Origin: Nioella halotolerans
GTDB lineage: Bacteria; Pseudomonadota; Alphaproteobacteria; Rhodobacterales; Rhodobacteraceae
Assembly: GCA_003428585.1 (NCBI GenBank)
Contig: QVQC01000046.1
Location: 1-64,000, forward strand
Reading direction: 5' to 3'
Length of the DNA stretch: 64,000 nucleotides
Shown: in pieces, positions 1 to 9,238 of the stretch
How positions within the stretch are numbered: position 1 is the stretch's first letter
Layout: the number at the start of each line of letters is the position of its first letter
Notes under the pieces: generated by a model
What the model saw: only the letters and a program-made list of their open reading frames with translations
Databases searched by the model: none
What the model was told of the DNA's origin: nothing
Program-made: the position numbers and the translations under genes

Positions 1-40
1 CTGCCAGACCGGCCTGCTGATCCAGTTCGGGCTCGACTGA
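1..40 (+). CDS. 3' end of an unidentified gene (partial)
   Basis: The frame starting at base 2 is open to a TGA at 38-40 and would end a protein in ...GLLIQFGLD. Only about 12 residues are inside the window, so the product cannot be named. A perfect 11-bp inverted repeat begins 57 bases after the stop, which is consistent with the end of a transcription unit. The tail could also be chance open sequence. Confidence 0.35.
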   Translation, partial: CQTGLLIQFGLD

Positions 41-96
41 GCCCGCCCAAGGCCGGCGGCACAAGGCGGGCCCGCACCCGCCCCGCACCCGCCGAC

Positions 97-129
97 AGGC
101 GCGCCCTCCCGGTCCCGCAGGGCGCGCCT
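97..129 (+). terminator. GC-rich hairpin after the upstream gene
   Basis: Arms AGGCGCGCCCT (97-107) and AGGGCGCGCCT (119-129) are perfect 11-bp complements around an 11-base loop. No run of T follows, so this may be a processing or stability hairpin, or a terminator without a U-tract, rather than a canonical intrinsic terminator. Confidence 0.45.
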
Positions 130-140
130 CTTGCTGCGAA

Positions 141-197
141 ACAGGGGGGCGCCCCCCGGTACACCATCCGTACACCATGCGTGCACCATGCGCGCAG
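141..197 (+). repeat. Phased-repeat element, copy 1 (palindrome plus four 7-mers at 11-bp spacing)
   Basis: A GC palindrome (GGGGGGCGCCCCCC core, about 144-157) is followed by GTACACC (159-165), GTACACC (170-176), GTGCACC (181-187) and a divergent GCGCAGA (192-198), each separated by 4 variable bases. The same arrangement occurs in inverse orientation at 40316-40378. Conservation of the 7-mers but not of the spacers suggests protein contact on one face of the helix. No function is known to me. Confidence 0.7.
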
Positions 198-357
198 ACG
201 AAACGGCCCTCGCAACGCCGACGCATCGACGCCCGTCGGCAGGGGGATGGACAGCCATGCCCGCGTCGGTCAGGACAGGGGGAGTGTCGGTTTCCCGGGG
301 GCCGCGCCGCCGCTTGCGGGTATGCTCGACCCGGTCCAGCCAAGAGGTTCCACGCCC

Positions 358-1770
358 ATGTTCCTGAGCGTCTTCGACATCTTCAAGATCGGCATCGGGC
401 CGTCCTCGTCGCACACGATGGGGCCGATGTCGGCGGCGGCGCGGTTCCTCGACCAGTTGCGCACCGGCCTGCGCGAACCCGGCGCCGGCGAGGTGGCGCA
501 GGTTTCCTGTTCGCTGCACGGCTCGCTCGCCTTCACCGGCAAGGGGCATGCGACGGACCGGGCGGTGATCCTCGGGCTTCTGGGATTCCGGCCCGACACG
601 ATCGACCCCGACGATGCCGAGGCGGCGGAGGCCCGGCTGCGGGAGACCAAGGTGATCCGCCCCGGGGGCCTGCCGGAGTTGCGCTTCGACCCCGACAGCG
701 ACCTTGCCTTCGATTTCGGCCCGCCCCTGCCCGGCCATGCCAACGGGATGATCCTGCGCGCCCGCGACGCCCACGGCACGCTGTACATGGAGGAGACCTA
801 TTACTCGGTCGGCGGCGGCTTCGTGATGACCGCGGCGGAGCTGGAGCATCACAAGCAGGGCGGCGCCGAGGCGCTGCACGCGGAGAAGGCGGCGCAGGGC
901 TATCCCTACCCGTTCGGATCGGCGGCGGAGATGCTGCGCATGGGCCAGATCGCCGGCAAGTCCATCGCCCTGATGAAATGGGAAAACGAGGCCACCCATG
1001 GCGGGCAGGCGAAGGTGCGCGACCGGCTCGACGGCATCTGGGCAGCCATGGACGATTGCATCGACCGGGGGCTGAGGCTGGATGGCGAGCTGCCCGGCGG
1101 GCTGAAAGTGCGCCGGCGGGCGAAGGCGATCCACGAACAATTGCTGGCCGAACGCGGGCAGAACATCGCCCAGCCCCATACCGTCAATGACTGGCTGAGC
1201 GTCTACGCCATGGCCGTGAACGAGGAAAACGCCGCCGGCGGCAAGGTCGTGACCTCGCCCACCAACGGCGCGGCCGGGGTGGTGCCCGCGGTGCTGCGCT
1301 ATTACCGCGACCATTGCATCGGCGCCACCGAGGACGGGCGGCGCACCTTCCTGATGACGGCGGCCGCGATCGGCGGGCTGATCAAGCACAATGCCAGCAT
1401 CTCGGGCGCCGAGGTCGGCTGCCAGGGCGAGGTGGGCAGCGCCTCGGCGATGGCGGCGGCGGGGCTGTGCGCGGCGCTTGGCGGCAGCAACGAACAGATC
1501 GAGAATGCCGCCGAGATCGCGCTGGAGCATCACCTTGGCATGACCTGCGACCCGGTGGGCGGGCTGGTGCAGGTGCCCTGCATCGAGCGCAACGGGCTGG
1601 GCGCGATCAAGGCGGTCAGCGCCGCCAGCCTCGCCCTGCGCGGCGACGGGCAGCATTTCATGCCGCTGGACAATTGCATCGAGGCGATGCGCCAGACCGG
1701 CATGGACATGAGCGACAATTACAAGGAAACCAGCCGCGGCGGGCTGGCGGTGAACATCCCCGAATGCTGA
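358..1770 (+). CDS. sdaA: L-serine ammonia-lyase, iron-sulfur type, single chain
   Basis: Deaminates L-serine to pyruvate and ammonia in the cytoplasm using a [4Fe-4S] cluster. The 470-residue protein opens with the family hallmark [20 protein letters not shown], followed by the beta domain and then the alpha domain ([13 protein letters not shown]). Cysteines at about 355, 397 and 408 have nearly the spacing of the three cluster ligands in E. coli SdaA. The ATG at 358 was chosen because the family motif begins directly after it and AGAGG lies about 10 bases upstream; earlier in-frame starts would add sequence that does not resemble the family. It converges on a LacI-type regulator, with only 7 bases between the stop codons. 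Confidence 0.93.
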   Translation: MFLSVFDIFKIGIGPSSSHTMGPMSAAARFLDQLRTGLREPGAGEVAQVSCSLHGSLAFTGKGHATDRAVILGLLGFRPDTIDPDDAEAAEARLRETKVIRPGGLPELRFDPDSDLAFDFGPPLPGHANGMILRARDAHGTLYMEETYYSVGGGFVMTAAELEHHKQGGAEALHAEKAAQGYPYPFGSAAEMLRMGQIAGKSIALMKWENEATHGGQAKVRDRLDGIWAAMDDCIDRGLRLDGELPGGLKVRRRAKAIHEQLLAERGQNIAQPHTVNDWLSVYAMAVNEENAAGGKVVTSPTNGAAGVVPAVLRYYRDHCIGATEDGRRTFLMTAAAIGGLIKHNASISGAEVGCQGEVGSASAMAAAGLCAALGGSNEQIENAAEIALEHHLGMTCDPVGGLVQVPCIERNGLGAIKAVSAASLALRGDGQHFMPLDNCIEAMRQTGMDMSDNYKETSRGGLAVNIPEC

Positions 1771-1777
1771 GCACCGG

Positions 1778-2812
1778 TCAGACCGGATCGCGCATGGTGT
1801 CGCCGGGATCGAAGCCGGGATCGAGCGTGACTGTCCGGTCGCAGTCCTCGCCGGCGACGCGGGCGGCCACGATCGTGGCGGCGGCGCGCCCGATTTCCAG
1901 CCGCCGCGTGTCCATCGTGGCAAGCCGCATCGGCAGGCCGTCGAGGATTTCGACCGCGTTGAACCCCGCAAGCCCCATGTCCTGCGGGATACAGAGACCC
2001 TTTTCAAGGCAGTACAAAAGCCCGCCCGCCGCGATCATGTCATTGGAATAATACAGGAAATCAAGATCCTCGTGGCGCGACAGCATGTCTTGCGTCATCT
2101 CGCGCCCCTTGCCCAGACCGGACCCGCCGGAATAGAAGCTGCGATCCACAAGCGCGATTCCCTGCGCCTTCAAGACGCCTTCGAAGCCTTCCAACCGCTT
2201 GCGCGCGCGGAAATCGAGCGGCATCTTGGTGCCCATGAAGCCGATGCGACGGTAGCCGCGGGCGAGGATTTCGCGCGCCATGCGCGCGCCCGCCGCCCGG
2301 TGGCTGAGGCCCACCATGGCGTCGATCGGATCGCCGTCGGCGTCCATGATCTCGACCACCGGGATTCCGGAATTGGCCAGCATGGCCTTCGAGGCGTCCG
2401 AATGCTCTATCCCCGCGACGATCATCCCCGAAGGCCGCCACGACAGCATTTCGTAGATCACCTCCTCCTCGCGTTCGGGCTTGTAATGGGTGGCGCCAAA
2501 GACGGGTTGCAGGGGCGTGTCGTCGAGCACGTCGGAAATCCCGGCCAGCACCTGCGGGAACACCATGTTGGACAGCGACGGAATGACGACGCCGACAAGG
2601 TTCACGCGGCTTGAAGCCAGTGCGCCGGCGATCTTGTTGGGCACGTAACCGAGCGTGCGCGCCGCCTCCAGCACCTTTGCCCGCGTGGCCTGCGACACGT
2701 CCCCGCGATTGCGCAACACGCGGCTGACCGTCATTTCCGACACGCGCGCGGCCTCTGCCACGTCGCGGAGGGTCAGTTGCGGGCGGCCCGGATCCTGTAT
2801 CTTCGGCGGCAA
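1778..2812 (-). CDS. LacI/GalR-family transcriptional regulator (GntR-like)
   Basis: A DNA-binding repressor-type protein of 344 residues. Residues ~13-35 (LTLRDVAEAARVSEMTVSRV) form the LacI helix-turn-helix, followed by the hinge-helix region and a periplasmic-binding-protein-like effector domain (from about residue 70 to the end). The ligand-domain style (EREEEVIYEMLSWRPSGMIV) resembles gluconate-type repressors, but the ligand cannot be read from sequence. The start is TTG, supported by GAGGAG about 9 bases upstream. No sugar operon lies nearby in this window, so the target genes are unknown. The gene is convergent with sdaA. Confidence 0.88.
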   Translation of the reverse strand: MPPKIQDPGRPQLTLRDVAEAARVSEMTVSRVLRNRGDVSQATRAKVLEAARTLGYVPNKIAGALASSRVNLVGVVIPSLSNMVFPQVLAGISDVLDDTPLQPVFGATHYKPEREEEVIYEMLSWRPSGMIVAGIEHSDASKAMLANSGIPVVEIMDADGDPIDAMVGLSHRAAGARMAREILARGYRRIGFMGTKMPLDFRARKRLEGFEGVLKAQGIALVDRSFYSGGSGLGKGREMTQDMLSRHEDLDFLYYSNDMIAAGGLLYCLEKGLCIPQDMGLAGFNAVEILDGLPMRLATMDTRRLEIGRAAATIVAARVAGEDCDRTVTLDPGFDPGDTMRDPV

Positions 2813-2950
2813 GGTCGGTGGCTCCTCGTGGTGGCGGTAACGAGACTGTTAAGCAGATATGCCCGGATTGTCCAAGGCCGAAGGCGATCGCGGGCGTTTT
2901 CGGCCTTGCCGCCTTGTCAGACGCCGACGAATTGCGCAGAAGGGGGCAAT

Positions 2951-3027
2951 GGCCCCGTGGCTCAACTGGATAGAGCAGCCCCCTCCTAAGGGGCAGGTTG
3001 CAGGTTCGAATCCTGCCGGGGTCGCCA
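2951..3027 (+). tRNA. tRNA-Arg (anticodon CCT)
   Basis: A complete cloverleaf: acceptor GGCCCCG pairs with CGGGGTC (one G-T wobble), D-stem GCTC/GAGC, anticodon stem GCCCC/GGGGC around CTCCTAA (anticodon CCT, reading AGG), T-arm GCAGG-TTCGAAT-CCTGC, discriminator G and an encoded CCA (3025-3027). No integrase or att-like duplication is seen beside it. Confidence 0.97.
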
Positions 3028-3074
3028 CGTGCCGCCGAAGCGTTCGCCCAAGGGGATCTGGCCAGTGTCGACGC

Positions 3075-3096
3075 GGCTTGCGCGAGCGCGCAAGCC
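3075..3096. other. 22-bp near-perfect palindrome downstream of phoB and tRNA-Arg
   Basis: GGCTTGCGCG at 3075-3084 is mirrored by CGCGCAAGCC at 3087-3096 with two central bases. It lies 48 bases after the tRNA and about 30 bases beyond the phoB stop on the other strand, so it could act as a shared hairpin terminator for either unit. There is no T-run on either side. Confidence 0.4.
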
Positions 3097-3127
3097 CGGT
3101 GCAGAACCGACACCAAGGACAGGCTCG

Positions 3128-3817
3128 TTACCCGAGCGCGTAGCCCGCCCCGCGGACGGTCCGGATCGGGTCTTCCTGCGTCCCGCCGGATTTCAGCGCC
3201 TTGCGCAAGCGCCCGACATGGACATCGACGGTGCGACTGTCGACATAGATATCCCGGCCCCAGACACGATCCAGAAGCTGTTCGCGCGACCAGACGCGCC
3301 CGGGCCGTTCCATGAAGGCGGTCAGGAGGCGGAACTCGGTCGGACCAAGCGAAATCTGTTCCCCGTCCCGGAACACCCGGTGCTCTGCCATGTCGAGCGT
3401 GATGTCCTCGAAAGCCAGCTGATCGGTCACCGCCCCCGGCCGCGACCGGCGCAACTGGGTGCGCAGCCGCGCCAGAAGCTCGGCCACGGAATAGGGTTTG
3501 ACCACGTAGTCATCCGCCCCGGTTTCCAGCCCGCGGACGCGGTCCACCTCTTCCGAGCGGGCCGACAGCATGATCACCGGAATCTTGCTGGTTTCGGCAC
3601 CGGTCTTGAGTTGCCGGCACACCTCGATCCCCGAGACCGACGGCAGCATCCAGTCCAGCACGATCACGTCGGGCGGCGTTTCGCGCACCATGACAAGGGC
3701 TTCGTCGCCCGCCGCGGCGGTGATCACGGAATAGCCTTCGGCCCGGATGTTATAGGCCAGGACTTCGCGCTGCGCGGGTTCATCCTCCACAACAAGGACA
3801 AGTGGTTCACCGGCCAT
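3128..3817 (-). CDS. phoB: Phosphate regulon response regulator PhoB
   Basis: OmpR/PhoB-type response regulator of 229 residues that activates phosphate-starvation genes by binding Pho boxes. Receiver domain (1-120): acidic pocket VVEDE, phospho-acceptor Asp55 in VIVLDWMLP, and Lys107 in DDYVVKPYS. The C-terminal winged helix (about 130-229) has the RLLTAFMERPGRVWSREQLLDRVWG and DVHVGRLRKAL blocks. It is the last gene of the pst operon, 3 bases after phoU. A GGAGA ribosome site sits 8 bases before the ATG. Its usual kinase PhoR is not adjacent. Confidence 0.95.
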   Translation of the reverse strand: MAGEPLVLVVEDEPAQREVLAYNIRAEGYSVITAAAGDEALVMVRETPPDVIVLDWMLPSVSGIEVCRQLKTGAETSKIPVIMLSARSEEVDRVRGLETGADDYVVKPYSVAELLARLRTQLRRSRPGAVTDQLAFEDITLDMAEHRVFRDGEQISLGPTEFRLLTAFMERPGRVWSREQLLDRVWGRDIYVDSRTVDVHVGRLRKALKSGGTQEDPIRTVRGAGYALG

Positions 3818-3820
3818 CTG

Positions 3821-4540
3821 TCAGGTCTCCGCACCCCCCGCGTCATAGGGGGATCGGTCACCTTTCACGCGATCCTCGTCGGGGTATTCGCCGGACGCGA
3901 GGTAGATCACCTGTTCCGCGATGGTGGTGACGTGATCGCCCATGCGTTCGATATTCTTGGCCATGAAGTGCAGATGCATGCAGGCGGTGATGTTGCGCGG
4001 ATCTTCCATCATGAAGGTCAGGTATTCGCGGAACAGCGCCGAATACATCTGGTCAACTTCGAGATCACGCTCACGGACATCGGCGGCAAGGTCCGCATCG
4101 CGCTGGATATAGGCGTCGAGCACGTCCTTGAGCATAAGCTCCACCTGCCGCGACATGCGGCGCAGACCGGCGGCAGCGCCCTTGATCTGCTGCATCTGCA
4201 TCACGACCCCGGAGCGCTTGGCCATGTTCTTGGCGTAGTCCCCGATCCGCTCAAGGCTGCCCGACAGGCGGAAGACGGTCAGAACCGTGCGCAGGTCGCC
4301 CGCCGTCGGTTGCCGCAACGCGAGGATAAGCGCCGCCTGTTCGTTGACCTGCTCTTCCAGGGCGTCAATCGCCTTGTCGCCCTTGCGCACCTTCAGCGCG
4401 AGTTCCTCGTCGCGGTTTTCCAGCGCCGCGGTCGCGTCGGCAATCGCCGATTCGACAAGCCCGCCCATCTTCATGATCAACGCCTGGATGCCTTCCAGGT
4501 CGCGATCGAAGGAGGCGACGATGTGTTCGTTGTTGTCCAT
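3821..4540 (-). CDS. phoU: Phosphate-signalling protein PhoU
   Basis: Cytoplasmic helical-bundle protein (239 residues) that couples the PstSCAB transporter to PhoR/PhoB and represses the regulon when phosphate is plentiful. Two PhoU repeats are visible. Their metal-binding E/DxxxD-type motifs are in ERIGDYAKNMAKR and ERMGDHVTTIAEQ. The length is normal for the family. It lies between pstB (17 bases upstream) and phoB (3 bases downstream). Confidence 0.95.
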   Translation of the reverse strand: MDNNEHIVASFDRDLEGIQALIMKMGGLVESAIADATAALENRDEELALKVRKGDKAIDALEEQVNEQAALILALRQPTAGDLRTVLTVFRLSGSLERIGDYAKNMAKRSGVVMQMQQIKGAAAGLRRMSRQVELMLKDVLDAYIQRDADLAADVRERDLEVDQMYSALFREYLTFMMEDPRNITACMHLHFMAKNIERMGDHVTTIAEQVIYLASGEYPDEDRVKGDRSPYDAGGAET

Positions 4541-4557
4541 GTCGTTCAGGCCTTTCT

Positions 4558-5355
4558 TTAACCGATACGGCCAGTGATGTAAGATTCGGTCCGCGTGTCC
4601 TGGGGGTTGGTGAAGATCTGGCTTGTTTCACCGTATTCCACCAGTTCGCCAAGGTGAAAGAACGCGGTCTTCTGGCTGACCCGGGCGGCTTGCTGCATGG
4701 AGTGGGTCACGATCACCACCGAGAAGCGTTCGCGCAACTCGTCGATCAGTTCCTCGACCTGTGCCGTGGCGATCGGGTCGAGGGCCGAGCACGGCTCGTC
4801 CATCAACAGAACCTCGGGGTTGGTGGCCACGGCGCGCGCAATGCACAGACGCTGCTGCTGGCCACCCGACAGGCCGGTTCCGGGCTGGTCCAGCCGGTCC
4901 TTCGCCTCGTCCCAGATCGCCGCGCGCCGCAGGGATTTCTCGACGATCTCGTCAAGCTCGGCCTTGTTGGTGGCAAGCCCGTGGATCTTGGGGCCATAGG
5001 CCACGTTGTCGTAGATCGACTTGGGAAACGGGTTCGGCTTCTGGAACACCATGCCCACCTTGGCGCGCAGTTGCACCGGATCGACCTGCGGGTCATAGAT
5101 ATCCTCGTCGTCAAGCCGGATATCGCCCGTCACACGGCACACGTCGATGGTGTCGTTCATCCGGTTCAGGCAGCGCAGGAAGGTCGACTTGCCGCAGCCC
5201 GACGGGCCGATGAAGGCCGTGACCGTATTGTCCTCGATATCGACATCGACATTCTTGATGGCCTGATCGTGGCCATAGAAGACATCCACGCCGCGGGCCT
5301 GCATCTTGATCTTGTGGTCTGTCATGTTCCGCTCCGTCAGGCGCATATCGTTCAT
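4558..5355 (-). CDS. pstB: Phosphate ABC transporter ATP-binding protein PstB
   Basis: ATPase that energises phosphate import, 265 residues. It has Walker [11 protein letters not shown]-loop FQKPNPFP, signature LSGGQQQRL, Walker [13 protein letters not shown] and switch His in VTHSM. Several in-frame ATG codons crowd the 5' end. The ATG at 5355 is preferred because GGAGG lies 8 bases upstream of it; the ATG at 5325 (MTDHKIK) would give a more typical N-terminus. It follows pstA by about 20 bases. Confidence 0.95.
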   Translation of the reverse strand: MNDMRLTERNMTDHKIKMQARGVDVFYGHDQAIKNVDVDIEDNTVTAFIGPSGCGKSTFLRCLNRMNDTIDVCRVTGDIRLDDEDIYDPQVDPVQLRAKVGMVFQKPNPFPKSIYDNVAYGPKIHGLATNKAELDEIVEKSLRRAAIWDEAKDRLDQPGTGLSGGQQQRLCIARAVATNPEVLLMDEPCSALDPIATAQVEELIDELRERFSVVIVTHSMQQAARVSQKTAFFHLGELVEYGETSQIFTNPQDTRTESYITGRIG

Positions 5356-5375
5356 GTTAACATCCTCCATGGCGC

Positions 5376-6674
5376 TCACCAGCGGCGTTCGAATTTGTTT
5401 CTGAGGTAGATGGCAATCCCGTTCATCATCACGAGGAAGCCGAGAAGCACCAGAATGGCCGCCGAGGTCCGGCTGGTGAAGCCACGCTCCGGACTGTCGG
5501 CCCAGATGAAGATCTGTGTCGGCAGCGCAGTCGCGGCATCGAAGGGCGATGTGGGGGCCGAGGTGATGAAGGCGTTCATCCCGATCAGCAACAGCGGCGC
5601 GGTTTCGCCGAGCGCCTGCGCCAGCCCGATGATGGTGCCGGTCAGGATGCCGGGCATCGCCAATGGCAGGACATGCTGGAACACGACCTGGTGCTTGGAC
5701 GCGCCCACGCCAAGCGCGGCCTCGCGAATAGAGGGCGGCACTGCCTTCAGCGCGGCGCGCGTCGCGATGATGATCGTCGGCATGGTCATCAGCGCCAGCG
5801 TCAGCCCCCCCACGAAGGGCGCGGAGCGCGGCAAGCCGAACCAGCCGATGAACACCGCCAGCGCCAGCAAGCCGAACACCACAGACGGAACGGCCGCGAG
5901 GTTGTTGATATTGACCTCGATGAAATCCGACAGCCGGTTCTTCGGCGCGAATTCCTCGAGGTAGATGGCGGCGCCGATGCCGATCGGAAAGGCGATCAGG
6001 AAGCAGGTGAGCAGCGCCCAGAACGATCCGACGAGCGCGCCCTTGAGACCCGCGAGCTCCGGGAAACGCGAATCCGCGTTGGTGAACAAGCCGATATTGA
6101 ACGGGGTCGAGATAATGCCGGCCTCGTCGAGCGCGTCGAACCATGCCATTTCCTGGTTGTCGACGCGGCGCTGATCCTCGGGCGTGTCACGCCGCACGCC
6201 CCCCTTGTTCAACTGGTCAAAGGGGTCCGAGAGCGGCACCGTAAGGGTGATCGTTTGCCCGATCAGCGACGGATCTTCGACGATCTGGTCACGCAACTGG
6301 AACTGCGCCCCGTTGGACAGGATGTTGCGCACACCGCGCGCGTCCTCCTCCGGGTCGGCGCCGGGCAGGTTGTCAAGCACGGCTGCCGTCAGCACGTCGC
6401 GGAAGCCGCCGCGCGGCAGGCCCTCTTCGGAGATTTCCGCGGGATCGATGTAGACATCGAGCGTTACATGCGTCTGGACGAAGGCGGTATAGCCCGTGCG
6501 CACCAGCGAAGCGACAAGGATGAAGAGCACGGTGAAGGCGATCACGATCGCCCCGATACCAAAGCCCTGCAGCACCAACTGCTTGCGATTGCGCCGGGCG
6601 AGGCTACGCTTCACCGCCTCGGTCGTTGCGTTGTTCGACGCCTTGCGGGCATCGTTGGGGGTGATGTCGGTCAT
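5376..6674 (-). CDS. pstA: Phosphate ABC transporter permease PstA (long form)
   Basis: Inner-membrane permease, 432 residues, well above the ~300 of the E. coli protein. The extra length is an extended N-terminal part: one early transmembrane helix (about 31-55), then a soluble segment of about 150 residues, before the conserved six-helix core. The coupling loop [20 protein letters not shown] contacts PstB. The long form is, to my knowledge, usual in Rhizobiales and Rhodobacterales. It begins 12 bases after pstC. Confidence 0.94.
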   Translation of the reverse strand: MTDITPNDARKASNNATTEAVKRSLARRNRKQLVLQGFGIGAIVIAFTVLFILVASLVRTGYTAFVQTHVTLDVYIDPAEISEEGLPRGGFRDVLTAAVLDNLPGADPEEDARGVRNILSNGAQFQLRDQIVEDPSLIGQTITLTVPLSDPFDQLNKGGVRRDTPEDQRRVDNQEMAWFDALDEAGIISTPFNIGLFTNADSRFPELAGLKGALVGSFWALLTCFLIAFPIGIGAAIYLEEFAPKNRLSDFIEVNINNLAAVPSVVFGLLALAVFIGWFGLPRSAPFVGGLTLALMTMPTIIIATRAALKAVPPSIREAALGVGASKHQVVFQHVLPLAMPGILTGTIIGLAQALGETAPLLLIGMNAFITSAPTSPFDAATALPTQIFIWADSPERGFTSRTSAAILVLLGFLVMMNGIAIYLRNKFERRW

Positions 6675-6686
6675 GTCGGCCGGGCC

Positions 6687-8063
6687 TCAATCGTAGATTT
6701 CGCGATACTTGCGGACGATCCGCAGGGCAAAGACATTGATCACCAGCGTGGCGATGAACAGCATCATGCCCAGGGCGAAGGCCGCAAGCGTCTTGGGGTT
6801 GTCGAAGGCGGTGTCGCCGATCAGCAGGGTAACGATCTGCACGGTAACAGCGGTCACGCTGTCCAGCGGGTTGATGGTCATCTTGGCGATCAGGCCCGCA
6901 GCCATGACCACGATCATGGTTTCGCCGATGGCGCGGCTGACGGCCAGCAGCACCCCGCCGACAATGCCCGGAATGGCAGCCGGAAACAGCACGTTGAGCA
7001 TCATCTCGCCGCGGGTTGCGCCAAGGGCAAGGGCCCCGTCGCGCAGGCTACGCGGCACTGCCGAAAGCGCGTCATCGGCAAAGGACGAAATGAACGGGAT
7101 CAACATGATCCCCATCACACCGCCCGCGGCGAGCGCGGTGTTCGATGCAACGTCGAGGCCAAGCGATTCGCCAAACTGCCGCAGGGCCGGCGCCACCACG
7201 AGGATGGCGAAGAAGCCATAGACAACGGTCGGCACACCGGCGAGGATTTCGAGCACCGGCTTGACGATCTTGCGCAGGCGCCCCGGCGCGAATTCGTTCA
7301 GGTAGATCGCCGTCAGGAGTCCGATCGGCACCGCGATGAACAGGGCGACCGTCGCGATGACGATGGTCCCCAGAAAGACCGGGACTGCGCCGAAAGCGCC
7401 CTCGGCAGCAATCTGGTCCTCGCGGATCGGGATCTGGGGTTCCCAGTTGGTGCCGAACAGGAATTCGGTGATCGGCACGAGCTGGAAGAACTTGATTGTC
7501 TCGAAGGTCAGCGCGGCAATGATGCCTATGGTGGTGAAGATGGCGACGACGGCGCAGAAGACCATCAGGCCCAAGGTGATGGTTTCGACCCGCTGACGGG
7601 CGCGGAATTCGGCCGCAACCCGGCTGCGCGCGAAATAAATGAGCCCCAGCGACACCGCCCCGACAACGCCAACGAGCAGCCAGCTGGAGATTTCGCGGTA
7701 GGTGATCAAGCGCTCGGCCGCCTCCAGCTTCCAGTCTTCCGGGGTTCCGAAGACGCGGCCGCCGGCGATCGACCGGATCTCGGCGCCGATCAACTGGATC
7801 GCACCCGATCCCAGCCCGTCCAGAACGCCATCGGGAAGCGATGACAACAGAATTCGGTTGATGATCCCGCCTTCCACGGCAAGCCAGACAAGGATCAGCG
7901 TCAGGACCGGCACGATAACCAGCAACAAGGAAAAGAGACCGTGAAACCCTTGGAGCGAATGCAGCCGGCTACCACCGTATCGGATGGCCCGTGCAGCCCG
8001 AAGGTTGATCGCATAGCCGACGAGGGCCGCAAGCAGAAGAATGACGAAGGGCGCAAGTGTCAT
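6687..8063 (-). CDS. pstC: Phosphate ABC transporter permease PstC (long form)
   Basis: Partner permease of PstA, 458 residues. The N-terminal part has two extra transmembrane segments (about 1-20 and 40-65) and a soluble loop before the core permease domain. The coupling loop DGALALGATRGEMMLNVLFP is intact. The start ATG at 8063 lies 74 bases after pstS, across a perfect 12-bp stem-loop that probably sets the pstS:pstC ratio. Confidence 0.94.
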   Translation of the reverse strand: MTLAPFVILLLAALVGYAINLRAARAIRYGGSRLHSLQGFHGLFSLLLVIVPVLTLILVWLAVEGGIINRILLSSLPDGVLDGLGSGAIQLIGAEIRSIAGGRVFGTPEDWKLEAAERLITYREISSWLLVGVVGAVSLGLIYFARSRVAAEFRARQRVETITLGLMVFCAVVAIFTTIGIIAALTFETIKFFQLVPITEFLFGTNWEPQIPIREDQIAAEGAFGAVPVFLGTIVIATVALFIAVPIGLLTAIYLNEFAPGRLRKIVKPVLEILAGVPTVVYGFFAILVVAPALRQFGESLGLDVASNTALAAGGVMGIMLIPFISSFADDALSAVPRSLRDGALALGATRGEMMLNVLFPAAIPGIVGGVLLAVSRAIGETMIVVMAAGLIAKMTINPLDSVTAVTVQIVTLLIGDTAFDNPKTLAAFALGMMLFIATLVINVFALRIVRKYREIYD

Positions 8064-8087
8064 TGGGACCGACCTGAGAATGTGGGT

Positions 8088-8114
8088 GACCGCCCGGCAG
8101 CATGCCGGGCGGTC
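8088..8114 (-). terminator. Perfect 12-bp stem-loop between pstS and pstC
   Basis: GACCGCCCGGCA (8088-8099) and TGCCGGGCGGTC (8103-8114) pair completely around a 3-base loop. There is no T-tract, so rather than a full terminator this is likely a 3'-end stabilising or partially attenuating hairpin that favours pstS message over the downstream permease genes. Confidence 0.65.
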
Positions 8115-8137
8115 GGAGGGCGTGGGAACCGGGTTGG

Positions 8138-9178
8138 TTACTCGATCGGGTCCATGGTGACCGAGTTCGCAACGAGCTCGCGCAGTTGATCGCGGGCCGC
8201 GTCGCCAAGCGGAACCAGGCCGCGCGCTTCAAGGTAGCCGCCGGGCGCCAGCGCGTCCTCGGACATGTACTCCTCGAGGAACTCGTTGAGGCCCGGGATC
8301 ACGCCGCGATGCGCGTTCTTGATGTAGAAGAACAGCGGGCGCGAGATCGGGTAGGACCCGTCGGCGATGGTGTCCGGGCTGGGCGCGACACCGGCGATAT
8401 CCACGGCCTTCAGCGTGTCCTGGTTCTCGTACAGGAAGGAATAGCCGAAGATGCCCATCGCGTCGGAGTTGGCCTGCAGGCGCTGGACGATCAGGTTGTC
8501 GTTCTCGCCGGCTTCGATGAAGGGGCCGTCGGTGCGCATGCGCGCGCAGTTCTCTTCGGCCCAGTCGCCGTCATGGTTCTGCTCGACATAGTCGAGTTCC
8601 ATGCAGCCTTCGACCATCGCCAGTTCAACGAAGGCGTCACGCGTGCCGGAGGTCGGCGGGGGGCCCAGAACCTCGATCTCGGTCGCCGGGAAGTCCGGGT
8701 TGATCTCGTCCCAGGTGGTGTAGGGGTTTTCGGCCCATTCGCCGTCAACCGGAACCATCGCGCCAAGCGCGAGGTACACTTCGGCCAGCGTCACGTTCCA
8801 GGCGAAGTCGTTGTCGCGCGAGATGGCGATCGACAGGCCGTCGGAGCCGATGCGCGCCTCGGTGATGTCGGTGACGCCGTTCTCGACGCACATGGCGTAC
8901 TCGGACGCCTTCATGCTGCGCGACGCGCCGGTGATGTCGGCGAAGTCTTCGCCGATGCCGCCGCAGAAGATCTGCATGCCGCCACCCGTGCCGGTGGATT
9001 CGACGATCGGCGACGGGAAGCCGGTGTTGTTGGCGAACCGCTCAGCCACGGCTTGGGTGTAGGGGAACACGGTGGACGAGCCGACGCGGCGGATTTCTTC
9101 GCGGCCCTGCGCGAAGGCTGCGGTCGCCGAGACCGCGGCGACTGCGATTACCGCAGTGGAAAGCTTGAGGTGAGACAT
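8138..9178 (-). CDS. pstS: Periplasmic phosphate-binding protein PstS
   Basis: High-affinity phosphate receptor of the PstSCAB transporter, 346 residues. A Sec signal peptide (about 1-23, ending ATAAFA before QGREE) precedes the mature domain, which shows the phosphate-loop motifs GSSTVFPYTQA, TGASRSMKASE and TSGTRDAF. The ATG at 9178 is chosen over one 18 bases upstream because AGGAGA lies directly before it. It heads the pst operon behind a four-unit Pho box and is followed by a strong hairpin, so it should be the best-expressed gene of the operon. Confidence 0.95.
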   Translation of the reverse strand: MSHLKLSTAVIAVAAVSATAAFAQGREEIRRVGSSTVFPYTQAVAERFANNTGFPSPIVESTGTGGGMQIFCGGIGEDFADITGASRSMKASEYAMCVENGVTDITEARIGSDGLSIAISRDNDFAWNVTLAEVYLALGAMVPVDGEWAENPYTTWDEINPDFPATEIEVLGPPPTSGTRDAFVELAMVEGCMELDYVEQNHDGDWAEENCARMRTDGPFIEAGENDNLIVQRLQANSDAMGIFGYSFLYENQDTLKAVDIAGVAPSPDTIADGSYPISRPLFFYIKNAHRGVIPGLNEFLEEYMSEDALAPGGYLEARGLVPLGDAARDQLRELVANSVTMDPIE

Positions 9179-9238
9179 GGTTTCTCCTAATTTCATCCGA
9201 GACGGAATACGTCCCGAGCCGGTGGCTACCTGTTTTCA

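Larger units (their letters stand above)
41..357. other. Intergenic region before sdaA
   Basis: No convincing gene lies in these ~317 bases. The region holds a hairpin (97-129), then a GC palindrome with four phased 7-mers (141-197, described separately), then about 160 bases leading to the sdaA start. Short open frames here overlap the repeat and lack recognisable protein features. Confidence 0.6.

Noticed and set aside
2951..3027. tRNA-Arg as an integration site for a mobile element
   Set aside because: No integrase, no duplicated tRNA 3' end, and flanking genes are core phosphate genes.
5673..7844. 723-codon open frame on the plus strand
   Set aside because: It runs antisense to pstA and pstC, is rich in Asp/His/Arg from reverse reading of high-GC codons, and has no recognisable domain. 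A GC-driven shadow.
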